NCBI GenBank assembly: GCA_009823395.1 | Contig: CM020519.1 | Location: 16,639,501-16,703,500 of the forward strand | From: Thamnaconus septentrionalis | Lineage: Eukaryota > Chordata > Actinopteri > Tetraodontiformes > Monacanthidae | Direction of reading: 5' to 3' | Length of the DNA stretch: 64,000 nt | In this document: positions 11,855 through 23,420 of the stretch, piece by piece | Numbering within the stretch: the first letter of the stretch is position 1 | Layout: the number at the start of each line of letters is the position of its first letter | The notes under the pieces: generated by a model | Database searches by the model: none | What the model saw: the letters and a program-made list of their open reading frames with translations, nothing else | What the model was told of the DNA's origin: nothing | Made by a program: the position numbers and the translations under genes

Positions 11855-12558
11855 GGGATGCACCAATCTGTACCAATACCAGGGTTGAGTACTCTACTCA
11901 TTAGGGATGGGCGATATATTGCGATGTATCGGCAAAAAATCCACCGCGGTAAGAATGTGTCATCTTGGAGTAATAACGATAAACTCCTGTTGATGGCGTA
12001 ATTACGTGCGCACCAAATAAACACCACGAAAACTATTTGCAAACATCCTGTTGTACTTTTGTTCATTTTCTTTTGGGTCGGCGGACCGGGATGTTGAGGC
12101 AGGAAACGCAAAAATGTTAGCGAACTTTCACTGGCACGACTCCGAGTCAATCTTAGCATGGACCTTTTCAGGCTTTGTGTTCTAAAGTAACTCGAAGCAG
12201 ACGTTGAACTCTGTCGTTTATCCACACCCTCTTTTCACGAGCGATCTCTCTTTCTGTTCTCTCTGGCGCTTGTTTTTAGCGAGCTACTGCTTCTTTAAAC
12301 ACGGCGTGCTTCAGGCGTTCTTCTTCTTCTGCCGCCTTCAGGGAGTAAACTTGCAGCGCCACACCAGGCCGGGCATAGGTACTACATCGTTTTCAGGGAT
12401 TGATTTTATTTTTTATTTTTTTAAATACGGCTTTGCGTAAACGTGATAACATTTTTAGTCCATATCGCCCATCCCTACTACTCATACTCGTAAAATACGA
12501 AACGATACACGACTCGTACTCTACTCGTTCTGTAAAAAAGTGGTATCGGTGCATCCCT
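11855..12558. mobile_element. outer TIR element 'AGGGATGCACCRAT' split by a nested element
   Basis: The left end AGGGATGCACCAAT (11855) and right end TATCGGTGCATCCCT (ending 12558) are inverted. Interior sequence includes repeated ACTCGTACTCTACTC-like words, as in the copy at 13608-13970. The element is interrupted by the 576-bp element at 11902-12477. It is an hAT-like non-autonomous family common in fish; its own target duplication is no longer readable. Confidence 0.75.
11902..12477. mobile_element. nested hAT-like MITE, 576 bp, with 8-bp TSD
   Basis: Perfect 16-bp terminal inverted repeats TAGGGATGGGCGATAT, flanked by a perfect 8-bp direct repeat CTACTCAT (11894-11901 and 12478-12485). 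An 8-bp target duplication plus short TIRs is the hAT superfamily signature. There is no transposase domain, so it is non-autonomous. It inserted into the interior of the outer element. Confidence 0.92.
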
Positions 12559-13607
12559 CATAAAATGTTTCCCTCAGAATGATGCTTGTATTGGTAGTGG
12601 CAGTGGCAAAGGCTGTAAGACCAATCTGTTTTTGTTTTTGCAGTTTTTTTTTTTATTTAGTTTTAGATCCACTTTTCTTCCTTGAAGGAGGGCCGGGTCT
12701 CTTCCCAGCATGAAGTTAGAGTCTGCGATGATGATGATGGAACAGGTGATGTTTAGTAGCTAACTGCACCGCAGCGGCATCTAGTAAACTCAACATTATT
12801 TAGGAAACATTGTCAACCGCATCTCTCAACTCCCAAGTCTGCACTGAAGGAGCTCTTCACTGCACTTCTGCCTTTTTGTCTTTGTGCACGCAGGGGGGAA
12901 ATCTCCCCCGTTCTGGTTTTTCAGTTTGTTTTTGTTCCTTTGGCCAGTAGGAAACCGCTTCCTGCCACGGCAACAACAATATGGCCTCGATTACTTCACA
13001 GAAAGCAGATCAATTCATTTAGGATACTTGAAATGTCCCTAATTGCCAAGAAAAAGCAAAAACAAAAAAAGCAGGGGAGGATCTTCGAGTGAAAAAAAGG
13101 CAAACTTTGGAAATATCACTTCATATTGAGATGGAGAGCTCAAGGAACTGGACAAGATAAAGCAGCGCGGGAAGTGTCTCTTAAAGCTCTGTCAGCGCAG
13201 CGTGTGGCGGCCAGGGATAAGAACGCTGGCATTTCAAGGCTCCCGGGGAAACCAACACGTTGTTTTCCTCATTTTATTTGGAATCATCATCTTGTTTTGT
13301 TCTTTTTAATAAGCTGCCCACGATTCATGTTGCAGCATATTCCGATGAAGTCTGTGTTGTGATGACGTGTGTGGTTCATGGAAATAAACCATTAACAGGA
13401 GAAACCTAGCATGATATCTGAGCCGACATGATGTAGTCCTTTGTCTACTGGTCTACTGTAATCCAAATTGAAAATGAAATTTTTGTAATTAAAAAAATTC
13501 AAATAACCTTTTTCACGATTACTTTTAATCCTTAGCCATCCATCAGAATTCAAATGTACCTGATACCAAACCAATGTCTTTGGTTTTCACGACAAACGTA
13601 GTATGTA

Positions 13608-13971
13608 GGGATGCACCGATACTGATACCAGTACTGTGTATCGTACCGATATCAGTATCGGTATCGGAACCAATATTGGGGACGAGTACCTTACTCCTAC
13701 TCATAAAATATGAGCCGATACCACGACACTTTGACCAGTTGTATATGTATGTACACGACAATTTTGTTAAATTTGCGTTTGTACAGCAAAACTGTGAAAC
13801 TTGAGACAAGAAAAACTGAGGAAACAAATAAATACAAAATAACAAATAAAAAAATCCAAGTAACTCTATAATGTGTAATGGCCTTTTTAAGTACTTAGTA
13901 TCGGTATCAGTGATCACAGAGGTACTCGTACTCTACTCGCTCTGAAAATAGTGGTATTGTTGCATCCCTAG
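13608..13971. mobile_element. 'TAGGGATGCACCGATA' TIR element, complete copy
   Basis: Left end TAGGGATGCACCGATACTG, right end inverted (TTGCATCCCTA), with many GTATCGGTATC words inside. The flanks GTAGTATG and GTCATTTG share 5 of 8 positions, a possible eroded 8-bp duplication. No coding capacity. Confidence 0.78.
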
Positions 13972-13989
13972 TCATTTGTGTCGTAAATG

Positions 13990-14280
13990 ATCAGAGCCTC
14001 AATGGAGAAGATTCCTGCCAAGCGCCCTTGAGCAGGCAAAAAGTAACCCAATTACACCGAAAGTGACACGCATGCTTATCAAATGATTGATAGCAAAGTT
14101 GTTTCTGCTAATTCCAGTCATGCTGAAATAATAGTTGCTCGTTTCCTGGGATGACAAAACAAAGACAAGTCCATTAAGAGGCCGTTCTGGGGATTAAATA
14201 ATTGCTTTGGCTGAATGTATAATTAAATACAAGCTGACGTGACTGCGACAGCGAGGCGGTGGGCGGAAGTGTTCCTTTAT
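13990..14280. promoter_or_regulatory. possible conserved non-coding block in lama2 intron 3
   Basis: Repeat-free, balanced-composition stretch with many AT-core motifs (CAAATGATTGATAG, GGATTAAATAATTG, TATAATTAAATAC) and no ORF. It differs in texture from the surrounding repeat-rich intron. This is inference only; conservation cannot be tested here. Confidence 0.25.
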
Positions 14281-15055
14281 ATCTGAGAGCGCACCGAATT
14301 CCGCTGCGACTGATGGTCAGAAATGCAGCGCAGTGGCGTTCAGGATCAAACCAAGACCAGAGTATTTGTCACATGTCACATTACCTGGCAGCTGAATGTT
14401 GGTGTGGCAGAACCCGAAGTGATTGTGCATGCAAGGAATAAAGAAAGCGCAAAAAAAGAAAATTTGAAAAGTGGCATGTGGCAAGTTGAATATAAGTTTT
14501 ACAAAAATACAAGTTAAAAGATTAAAAAAGTGACAAACACGGATAAGGGTGTTTGACGTATATAATAGAGTAGAATAGAATAGAATTTGATGCAAACAAT
14601 GGGATGCAAAAATATGACACTATACCATTATAAAAACAAATTCACGTTACAGATGCTGGTGTAAGAAATGCATTAATTGCAAAGCAGCTTATTGCTTGAC
14701 TTTAAACAGAAAGAATGCTGCGACCGTGACTGTCAAATACCGGAGGGAACTGCATGAAAACGCTTCTATGAATAGCCGACACAGATGTGCGTATTTGGCC
14801 CTGTGAACATGGCACTGTGAGGACCGGTTTACAGGGTCCTCACAGTTTTTGGGGTCATTTCTGCACTGTGAGGGGATTGGATGTTGATTCTAAAGTTTGA
14901 AGTGAGAAATTTTCATGTAGGCTTTGGTTACACCGTGGTTACAATGAAAGGTCGGGAAAGATTTTGGACTAGGCTGCACTAAAATAATGGAAATGAATGT
15001 GCGTCAATGCGAGTCTTCATAAAGACTGAGTGTTTGTGTGTTTGTGCGGACGTAC

Positions 15056-15168
15056 CTGCTTTAAGTCCAGTGTGATGGTCACATAGTGGTACTCCATTCC
15101 ATTCTTAATGGAGGGGCTTTGCCACCAGCGGTTGGTCCCATCTGTGGCATATTCAATGGGATGACGTT
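15056..15168 (-). CDS. lama2: lama2 exon 3 (LN domain)
   Basis: Encodes 37 full codons of the LN domain, beginning RHPIEYATDGTNRWWQSPSI and ending VTITLDLKQ. The NRWWQSPSI and YVTITLDL segments are hallmark beta-strand core motifs of laminin alpha LN domains. The acceptor is TTTGCACAG/AACGT and the donor AAGCAG/GTACG. The first two bases complete a Glu codon begun in exon 2 (phase 1 to phase 0). In-frame translation reads through the donor into intron, so the ORF boundaries overshoot the exon. Next exon upstream is 1.7 kb away, next downstream 10.2 kb away. Confidence 0.95.
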
Positions 15169-15330
15169 CTGTGCAAACAAACGCAGACAACTGAGAGGAA
15201 GTGGACACACGCACACGCACACACACACACACACATCTTTTGCATTGACTCCACAAAAAGGTTTTGACCTTTTCAAAGCCCGGTGACAAAACACACTTTT
15301 TAGCACCTGAAGAATGGAAGAATATATTAG

Positions 15331-15713
15331 TTCATTCATTCATTCATTCATCTTCTTTACCCGCTTATTCCAATTCAGGGTCACGGGGGTCTGCTGGAGC
15401 CTATCCCAGCTGTCTTAGGGCGAAGGCAGGGTGACACCCTGGACAAGTCGCCAGTTCATCGCAGGGCCACATAGAGACAAACAACCATTCACACTCACAT
15501 GCACACCTACGGACAATTTAGAATGTTCAATTGACCTCACATGCATGTTTTTGGACTGTGGGAGGAAGCCGGAGTACGCGGAGAGAACCCACGCAGACAC
15601 GGGGAGAACATGCAAACTCCACACAGAAAGGTCCCAGGTCCGGGCCCCGGAATCGAACCCACGACCTTCTTGCTGTGAGGCGGCAGCGCTAACCACTGTG
15701 CCACCGTGTCGCC
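15331..15713 (-). mobile_element. full-length tRNA-derived SINE
   Basis: On the minus strand the element begins with a tRNA-like head: an A-box-like GTGGCACAGTGGTTAGCG, then a B-box-like GGTTCGATTCC. It continues with a central region and the fish SINE tail containing GATAGGCTCCAGCAGACC, ending in (GAAT)n. Approximate direct repeats AATATATTAG (15321-15330) and AATATATATTAG (15714-15725) flank it. Such SINEs are transcribed by RNA polymerase III and copied by a partner LINE. Intact head and tail make this the reference copy for the fragments in the window. Confidence 0.88.
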
Positions 15714-16368
15714 AATATATATTAGTTATCAAATTATTTTCCATCAAACCGCGGCATTTAAAAAAAAAAGAAAAAAAAAGTACTGACTTCTATCTTGGGT
15801 GTCTTTATGTAAATCTATATCTGGCACGTGGCCAGGAGCGCTTGGCTGCTTCTTTGCGTCAGGGTATATTTTTATTCCGAGATGTGATTTATCATCTTCA
15901 TTCACGACTGTCAATCACCAGGCTATTTATGTGTTGCGTTGCTGTTAAATGCCATGGCAACCCTTGCCGGTGAATAAGACGGACCAATGTCTCCTTTCGT
16001 CGTATTTTCCCGGACTTCTCTTCTTCAACATAATTTCCTTTCATCTTCTTTGGTTCAAGCTTTTTTCTAAAGCATTTAGTCCCGGCATTGTCAATTTGTC
16101 CAGTTTGAACCTGGTAAACAAAACTGTAACAATGATGAATATTTCAGCTCAGTTAAGTTCAGAGTCACTCAGTTACAGCAACACGTTGACATTTAACATT
16201 TAATATTTTCATTTTGCACATTTCTTTCAACCACTTATATATTGTGACGCCAGCTATCTATTTTATGGAACAGGTGGTTTGAAGCTTTTCTCAATCAAAA
16301 GTACTCCAAAAACAACCTATGCATTTACTTACTGAGCTGACTCGCTAATCATCAGTTCAAGGCTGTAG

Positions 16369-16600
16369 AATTTGGCTTGATTTCTGATTTTTTTTTTATT
16401 GGTAAAAGGTTAACATACTGCCCATAAATACATTATTAAAGGGGTATGTTTGCAGTGCAATAACAGTCACTTGGTTTTCCTGCCCTTACAACGGTTCTCA
16501 TGTGCGATATAGGAATGTGCATACAGTAAAGGTCTTGCTCCCAGTTAGCTGCCATCTTGCGCAACCATTTCTGAAGGAAGCCCGCCTGACAGTCCCCTTC
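16369..16600 (+). mobile_element. partial copy of the 'GTCCAGTGTGTAATATTTGG' TIR repeat family
   Basis: Shares TTAACATACTGCCCATAAATACA, TTGGTTTTCCTGCCCTTACAA and TTGCTCCCAGTTAGCTGCCATC-type segments with the copies at 17830 and 28180. Both termini are lost. Confidence 0.75.
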
Positions 16601-16905
16601 ATGCAAAACACAGCGTCAGGTGGGCTTCCTTAAAGTTGTTCCACACTGAAGCTTTAACCCTGGCCTTTAGCGTGACTGGCTGAGCAGTGAACTGCATCAC
16701 TGGCACTCTGGCTGGGCACTTTCAATCACGATAGCTGCCTGATGCTTCGCTGCCATGCTGCGATTGATTTCTCAATTTACATGCCAATAATCATTTCAGA
16801 CAAAAGTGAACAACACCGGGCTAATCTGACTGTAATCGAGTGAAACCGTGCTGCTCATTTTCAGAATCTTGTCAGTCTTGCAAGTGTACGAGTAAGTCTT
16901 CCTAC

Positions 16906-17076
16906 CAAACGGTTTGGCGCTCCTCTGGTTGCAGATTCGACACTGAGGGTTCCGGACGGGCTGTCCCGGCACGTGCTCCACCAGTTTGCAGAACATTTCC
17001 GGACGGTGCGAACCGCAAGTGGCGTTAGCTGTGATATCTGCCATGGACGCCAGGTTTAAGACAGCAGGAAACAGTC
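16906..17076 (-). CDS. lama2: lama2 exon 2 (start of LN domain)
   Basis: Encodes the start of the mature protein and of the laminin N-terminal (LN, domain VI) domain, which drives laminin polymerisation outside the cell. Minus-strand residues run LFPAVLNLAS ... ATCG ... MFCKLVEHVPGQPVRNPQCR, ending NQRSAKPF. The Cys pattern (ATCG, MFC, QCRIC) is that of alpha-chain LN domains, and an N-glycosylation site (NAT) is present. The acceptor is TTTCCAG/GACTG and the donor TTTG/GTAGG. The exon enters and leaves in phase 1, 171 nt. The sequence is near-identical to vertebrate LAMA2. LAMA1 shares much of this motif, so the paralogue call comes mainly from exon 5. Confidence 0.95.
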
Positions 17077-17829
17077 CTGGAAAGAAAGAAAAACACGTGT
17101 AAAGTGTAAAATTAAAAGAAAAAAACATATGGAATATGTGCGGCATTTCCTCCATCTTTGTTGTACAAATCAGGGTTTCCGCTTAAAATACACTGCAAAA
17201 ATTTTGCTTAACCGCGATGACACAACTTTACGCGGAAATTGAGATCTAATTGTGCAGCGAAATCTTGTGATCACTAATCACAGGTGGAGGTCCATTCAGA
17301 GGCGTTCAAAGACGGCCGGCCTTTCTTCTTCAAAGCCATGTGTTACATTGCCAAAATGCTGAACAGTGGGGTTATTAGAGAACTTCCAGCGCACCCTGTT
17401 AGCGGACGCGCTTTGTATCTCCAATCATTAAAACCGTTTCTGCTTCCCTGTGAAGTCCCGTTCAGACCGAATCACGCCTCTATGTCTGTTTTTGCCGTGA
17501 TTATGCGTAATTACGAGGAACATGAGCGCACCCTCCAGGCCCATTTTCTTGGGTGTTTATTCAGTATTTTCTGCTGGTGAGTCAATCTTTTTTTTCCTGA
17601 CAAGAGGAGAATGACAGTACAAGCCTCAGGTAGAAAAAAACAAAAACTTTTATGGACCCATTGAAACCATGCTAACCGAAAACACGAAATATAATCTGTC
17701 CAAAATCTTCAGAATTGAAATGTAAGTTGCTGTGCTGGATTCATAGTGCAGCTTTCAGGCTCAATCTTCATCTAAATCTGCTTTTAAGGGTTAACCCTCA
17801 GTTACAATGTTCAAACACAACACCATGAA

Positions 17830-18300
17830 AGGTCCAGTGTGTAAAATTTGACTTCATTTATGATTTCTATATTGGGAAAAGCTTAACATACGGCCCTTGA
17901 ATACATATATTACAGTGAATACTCACAGTAAAATAAAAGTAATATGGTTTTCCTACCCTTACAATGGTTCTTTTATTTATACATAGAGCAAGGATTTTGC
18001 TCCCAGTTAGCTGCCATCTTGCACAGCCATATTTCTAAGGAAACCTTGTGTGGACAATCCAGCTCGCTTGACAGCGCGTTTCGTATTTAGAGTGAACGCT
18101 CGCGTCCTCAAATAAACCAACGAAGAAGAATAAGTTGGAAGAGATATCCAGGTTGGTGCTCGCAGGCCACCGTAGTTCACTGGCAAGCTTGGGAGAGGGT
18201 GGGTACGGATCCCAAAGGGGAGTGAAAGAGCGCTGTGGTCTAAAATGTTACTACTTCGCGTCACTGTTTCTTCTTAAAAATGTCCAAATATTACGATTTT
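17830..18300 (+). mobile_element. TIR repeat family copy (AGGTCCAGTGTGTAA...)
   Basis: Starts AGGTCCAGTGTGTAAAATTTG and ends with the inverted counterpart CCAAATATTAC. The interior shares GTGTGGACAATCCAGC, GACAGCGCGTTTCGTA and AAATAAACCAACGAAGAAGAA with the inverted copy at 28180-28660. Non-coding MITE-like element. Confidence 0.82.
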
Positions 18301-21169
18301 AACATTTAATGACGAAAAAAGTTGTATTCGAAGGCAGAGTACAGTAATTGATGGCTCCATATCATGAACTCTATCGGCTTCAAGAGGATTATGTTATAAA
18401 ATGACCCAGTGAGACAAGAGCCATTTCAAGTCAAGTCAAGTCAATTCACGGGACCAGTTTATGGAAGTAAATTAATAACTGACAGGGACTGGTGCGTATC
18501 CCATCGCCTGGGTAAAGACACTCACAACACTTTGTAATATTAGAAGCACTGGCGGACACAGTAATGAGTTCAGGGCGACGATCGGAGAGCAGAGGCAGAC
18601 GCACGTCTCCAGATAACATCGCCAACATCCGCAATCGATCATCCCGACCTCGACTGTATCTGCTGAATCTCAGAAACGGTGTTTGCATCATGTAGCGTGT
18701 CAGGGGATGTTTTTCACTTCCTGCCAGTGGGTATTTTTCACATCTGCGAGTGTTGGCCTGGACAGAGGATATAACAAGAGATTTGTCAGCAGGGGCCTTG
18801 CCAGCTTCAGGCTACACAAATAGTGCTTTGTCTGAAGACATATTGAGGTACAGGAGGATCCCTCAAAATCTTCTCATTTCTACTAGGACCACAGACTTAG
18901 GGCACAATTGAAGGGAGGGTTTCTCTGTCATTATGTCTTCAAGAAGTAGCGAATCTGTTCAAAATGTCTTGTGGCAATTATCTTATATAAAAATGCCTTT
19001 GAAGTTAAAACACTGGGGTTTTTATATGGTTGTTTTGTCATATATCAATGTTAATGGAAGACAGCATAATATTCAAAAAGGAACAGAAGATGTATTTCAC
19101 ATAAGAAAAGTAAAGCTTCAATGCAGATTATTTTTTTTTTATCATAGCATATATGCTAGATATTCACGTCAAAATATAGAGTGTTCTTATGAATTGTCAC
19201 ATCATCAGCTTAACCATAAATATAATATCACATATATTTTTTTGGGGGGGGGTCTCTCCCAAGCCCGTAACTATTACTTTAAGAAAAAAAAAAGTATGGT
19301 TCAGTTTCCCTAGATTTAGAAACAGAAACAGTAACCACTTGATCTCCAGCTATTACAGAGTTAAGATTCAAAACTTTTAATAGCCCATGATTCACATGTT
19401 GAACAGATTGTGCAGTCATACACATAAAGAAGGTCAACTGGTCTCATAATGAAACAAAAAAAAAACAAAACAAGACATAAGACATTATTGACTTCTAAAT
19501 GTCATCAGCACACATCTGTGAGATGCATCCTTCCTGTAGTGAAGGCGCATTAGTCTCAGTCTGAATAGCAAAGCTCGCTGGACTTACAGTGAGATGCCTG
19601 ACATACTGTTCACATGGATCACATTTCCTGCCTGGCGAAAACACACTCAATACAGGAAAAAAAAAAACACGTGACGGACCTGATTCACAGTTAGTATGTT
19701 AAAGAAAAAAATGTCAAAAAATTAAATAAAACGTCTGTGTTTACATAAACACAAACGAGAGGGCTCACGAACTTGAGGCAAACGCCAACAAAGACGGGAC
19801 GGAAAGAGGGGAGCAGCATGTGAAAGTGTGTAGACGACGAGTGCGTGTCCAGATGAGGACAGCTGTTTGGCGGGGTGTCAACACTGATGAACTGTGAAGA
19901 ACGTCTGAGACAGCGAGGGTCTCTCTCACACATGAGCGCGCATTCTCGCTGAGATACTCACGGCATGTGACAAACACTCCCGAGTCAAAGCACACCGCGG
20001 AGATATGTCCCGCAGTCTGAAGCTACGAGGGATACCAAAGAAAACGAACATGACAGCGTCACAACACATATTGAAGCAGTTACACTGTCTGTGTACTCCT
20101 GCCCACATCCTACACCATCTTCTCCCGTTCCACTGTCTGGTAGGAATTCTATGATGCAATTAGAATCGCTGGCTTTTGGACTTTGTTCTAAAAAACAACA
20201 ACAAAACGTGTGTGGCAAAATGTGACAAGCAAGCGAAGGAAATAGAGAACTCGTTCAAAAAAAAAAGCAGCACCACACATCCCAATAAAGCAATTGGGAA
20301 TTCCTCAATGTGTGCGTGTCATAATATACATGAACATCCAAGGCTACACACCACCTCAAAAAACAAAAAAAAACAAAACATTTTCAAATATCATCTATCA
20401 CAACCAGTGTGCAAAGTACAGAGGGGTCAGACCCCCCCGATTAACCCATGAGACCCACTGAAAGCTGCAAAGCAAAATTTCAAGGGGGTCTACATTTTCA
20501 AGCTAATATGTTTCAAAAGCTAAAGCTATTTTATGTTTATATATATACCACACATATCCACACATATCCATCTGGTCATAAATAGAAAAAACTGCTCCTT
20601 CACTTTTGAGCTTACCGGGTTTTTTTTGGTGGCTAACCACTAAAAATGGATGAGCGCAACATTGAAGAAGGGATCTTTTCAATATGGACGAGTCGGATGC
20701 CCGACTCAGCATCTCAGCTGCGTACCAAACTAGAAAGTGTGAACGAACATTAAAGGCGACTTATTCAGTCGCTCCCTCATCAGACTGACACAGAGCCGCG
20801 TCCCGCCCCGCGGACGGGTGACAACCCCGTCATCATTAACACCTACAAGCCTTAATTGGCTCGGCCGGCTGTGTGTCCATGCGGGGGGGCGTCGGTTTGA
20901 TGATTAGGACAGCAAGAACGCGGATGCACCGTCGTGGGTGTTGCACGTCTCAGAGGAGACAGCAAAACGGTGTGAACTGGCCAACTAATTTATTGGCTCC
21001 GCCTCCCAGCGGTTGTTTGGGTTACTTGAGAATCTGATCGCTCTCTTTACATTTTAGCTTTCATTTCAGCCGTCGTGGGTTCGTCACCGTGGCAAACGGA
21101 CCTCCGGGTTGAGTTTAGTCTCTCATGTTCTCAGTGCTCATCCAATCACAGGACACGTACGTGTGAAGA

Positions 21170-21440
21170 TTAGCGTAAAGCCAGCTAGCTGGCCTCAGCA
21201 TTGCAGACTCCAGATCTGATTGGCTATGGTAACTAACTGTGGTCCATTCACTTACAGTGTACAGGAGCCTGCTATGTCAATTCTTCTGGCCCAAGGCAGA
21301 TTTCATGGAACCTGACGACACAAGCTAGCTGAAATATCATTGGATAGTAACTCAACTATAATAGAACAATGGAAGCAATGCAACCAATTAGATATTATAT
21401 GACGTGAAAAGAACAGACTATGGAGAATAACTTTATTATC
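21170..21440 (+). mobile_element. diverged internal fragment of the 24571 hAT-like family
   Basis: Shares TTCACTTACAGTGTACAGGA, CACAAGCTAGCTGAAAT and GAACAGACTATGGAGAATA with the element at 24571-24921, in the same order and strand, but the CAGTGGCGGG termini are not found. Confidence 0.75.
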
Positions 21441-23154
21441 GCATTTTATTTCGGGCTCTGAATTATGGTCAGACTGGAGTATGTATGAATGGATGTGCTC
21501 AATGACAAGCAGTGAAGGTCACTGCTGAGGAAATCACAGGGAGATTTAAAAAAAAAAAATGTTAATTGCTTAATTTATTGAGCTTCTGTGAAGATTCTTC
21601 CTTCAAAAGCCATTTCACGTTTCTCCAAGCGCCATGAATAAGGTAGCGGTGTTTTAAAGGAATATTTTATAGAAATGTTTTTTTTTTAAATCAAAACTTT
21701 AATAATTCTTTGCTCCTAAATTTTTTAGGTTATTTATTATCTACACCTATCCTTGACTCTACAATCATCATCTAATGATTCTTTCTTTCTTTTTTTTGTC
21801 ATGTTTTATGGCTGATGTGAAGTTCAACCAGTTTTGTTTTTTATTGTTTTTTTTAAACAAGGCCAAACAGTGATGTTATTAAATTGGAAAAAGAAAAACC
21901 AAACCAATGCGGTTGTACGTTTCCTACCTGACACACCAGATGGAGCGCTTCCTAAACCACTTTATCTTTAGAGAATTTATATCTGGGTCTATCTCCTGAA
22001 GAGCTCAGCCAGGACGCTTCAGTTCGAGGCCCACGGGGCAACGTCACGTGTGTGCCACCACCTCATGGTGAGCTGCAGTGCACTATGGTGCCACAAACAG
22101 AAACAACGCTATCAACTGGTAAAATCTTGAGTCGCCCTAAGTTGTTTCAGTAAGGGCCACTTGAGTCAAAAAGAACAAAAGAGCTCACTTGGAACGCTGG
22201 AGATCTGGGACGGCAGCAGCAAAAAAAGCCCCAGAACAGAGCAGGCATTGATGACAACAATGAGGGAGGTCAGAACAAATGAAGGTGGAGGAAGCTGCTG
22301 CTGACACAGAGCTGCAAACTGGCAGCGTAGAAGGGGATTTGGTCCACTGACGTGGAGCTGGCCTGTCACACAGGATCTGCGTGGCCCGCCCACATCAGCT
22401 GATAAGATGGAGCTCTTAAGCACTTAAGAAATTCAACGAACTTTGGCACGGACAAGAATTGTATTCAGCAGGTTGCTCAGATAAAAGATTTTCAAAGTCG
22501 GATTCTGAGCGATCTGCCGGCTGTGCGAGGTTACTGCGTTTTGGGCTATATCATAAATTACGCAAGCAGCGCTTTGAAAGCACTGGGTTTCTTGTCCTTG
22601 AATAACAAAAACAGAACAGGATGTGTCTTATTTCACTGACTGATTTCACTTTTGATTTTTATTTAGATGCTACCGTGCTAATGGAAGGGATGTGAGTTTG
22701 TTGGGCATTTGTGACGTAAACTCTACGTCATATTATGTAAAACTAATGTTTTACCTCCAAAATAATAGCATTGATTGATTGACAAAAACAAAAAAAGGTA
22801 AATGTATGTAAGGAGAAAATGTCGAGATGTGACTTGGTCTCCAACTGAGCCGTGATGACAGCATATATCTATAGTTTTTTTTTTTTATCGTATAAAGGGA
22901 TTTTATTACATTAAGAATAAATTTTATTTCTTTTTTTTATCCTGGTGGATGATGACTCTGCACGGCGAGCCCCGCTAGCGCGTGTGTGTGTGTACGTGTT
23001 TATGATGGATGTGTTTTTGTTGAGTTCTGAAGCGAGATGTATTCTTGATGGAATAAGAAGAGGCTCGAAGAAGACAGCATCATCTCTCTCTGCATCTCCC
23101 CCTCTATCGCTCCTCAGCCGTTCGTTGGCGCCGCGCTGGAGAGTGTGTGCGTGA

Positions 23155-23420
23155 GAGAGAGAGAGAGAGAGAGAGAGCGTTGGAGAGGCAGCGAGATATA
23201 GATAAAAGAATAGAAAGATTGATAGAGATGGATGCAGGGATTCCCAGAGAAAGATAAAGTGTTGTTTAAAAGGGTCAAGGCCAGGAGAGGAATGAGGGAT
23301 GAGACTGTGATAATCCTGTGTACTCTGCCCTGGACACTTTCAAAAGATGCACACACACGTACACTCGCAAACGCACACGCGCACGTACGCACGCACACAC
23401 ACACACGCGCGCTCACACTG
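23155..23420. repeat. (GA)n at 23155-23176 and interrupted (CA)n at 23347-23420
   Basis: Two simple repeats 170 bp apart. Confidence 0.9.

Larger units (their letters stand above)
4823..15055 (-). other. lama2 intron 3 (10.2 kb)
   Basis: Non-coding. It holds several microsatellites, two 'GGGATGCACCGATA'-type TIR elements (one nested) and a block near 14.0-14.3 kb that looks like possible conserved non-coding sequence. Stretches 6430-9980 and 10060-11850 show no recognisable element. Confidence 0.85.
15169..16905 (-). other. lama2 intron 2
   Basis: 1.7-kb intron holding a CA array at 15211-15235, one full SINE and a partial member of the TIR repeat family. Confidence 0.88.

Noticed and set aside
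12034..12225. Minus-strand ORF of 194 codons across 11641-12225
   Set aside because: It runs through the nested MITE and a CA array, with no protein similarity recognised.
15640..15713. tRNA-like sequence with A and B boxes
   Set aside because: It is the head of a SINE, not a functional tRNA gene; it is fused to the SINE body and tail.
15431..15973. 180-codon plus-strand ORF
   Set aside because: It is the antisense of a SINE plus flanking intron.
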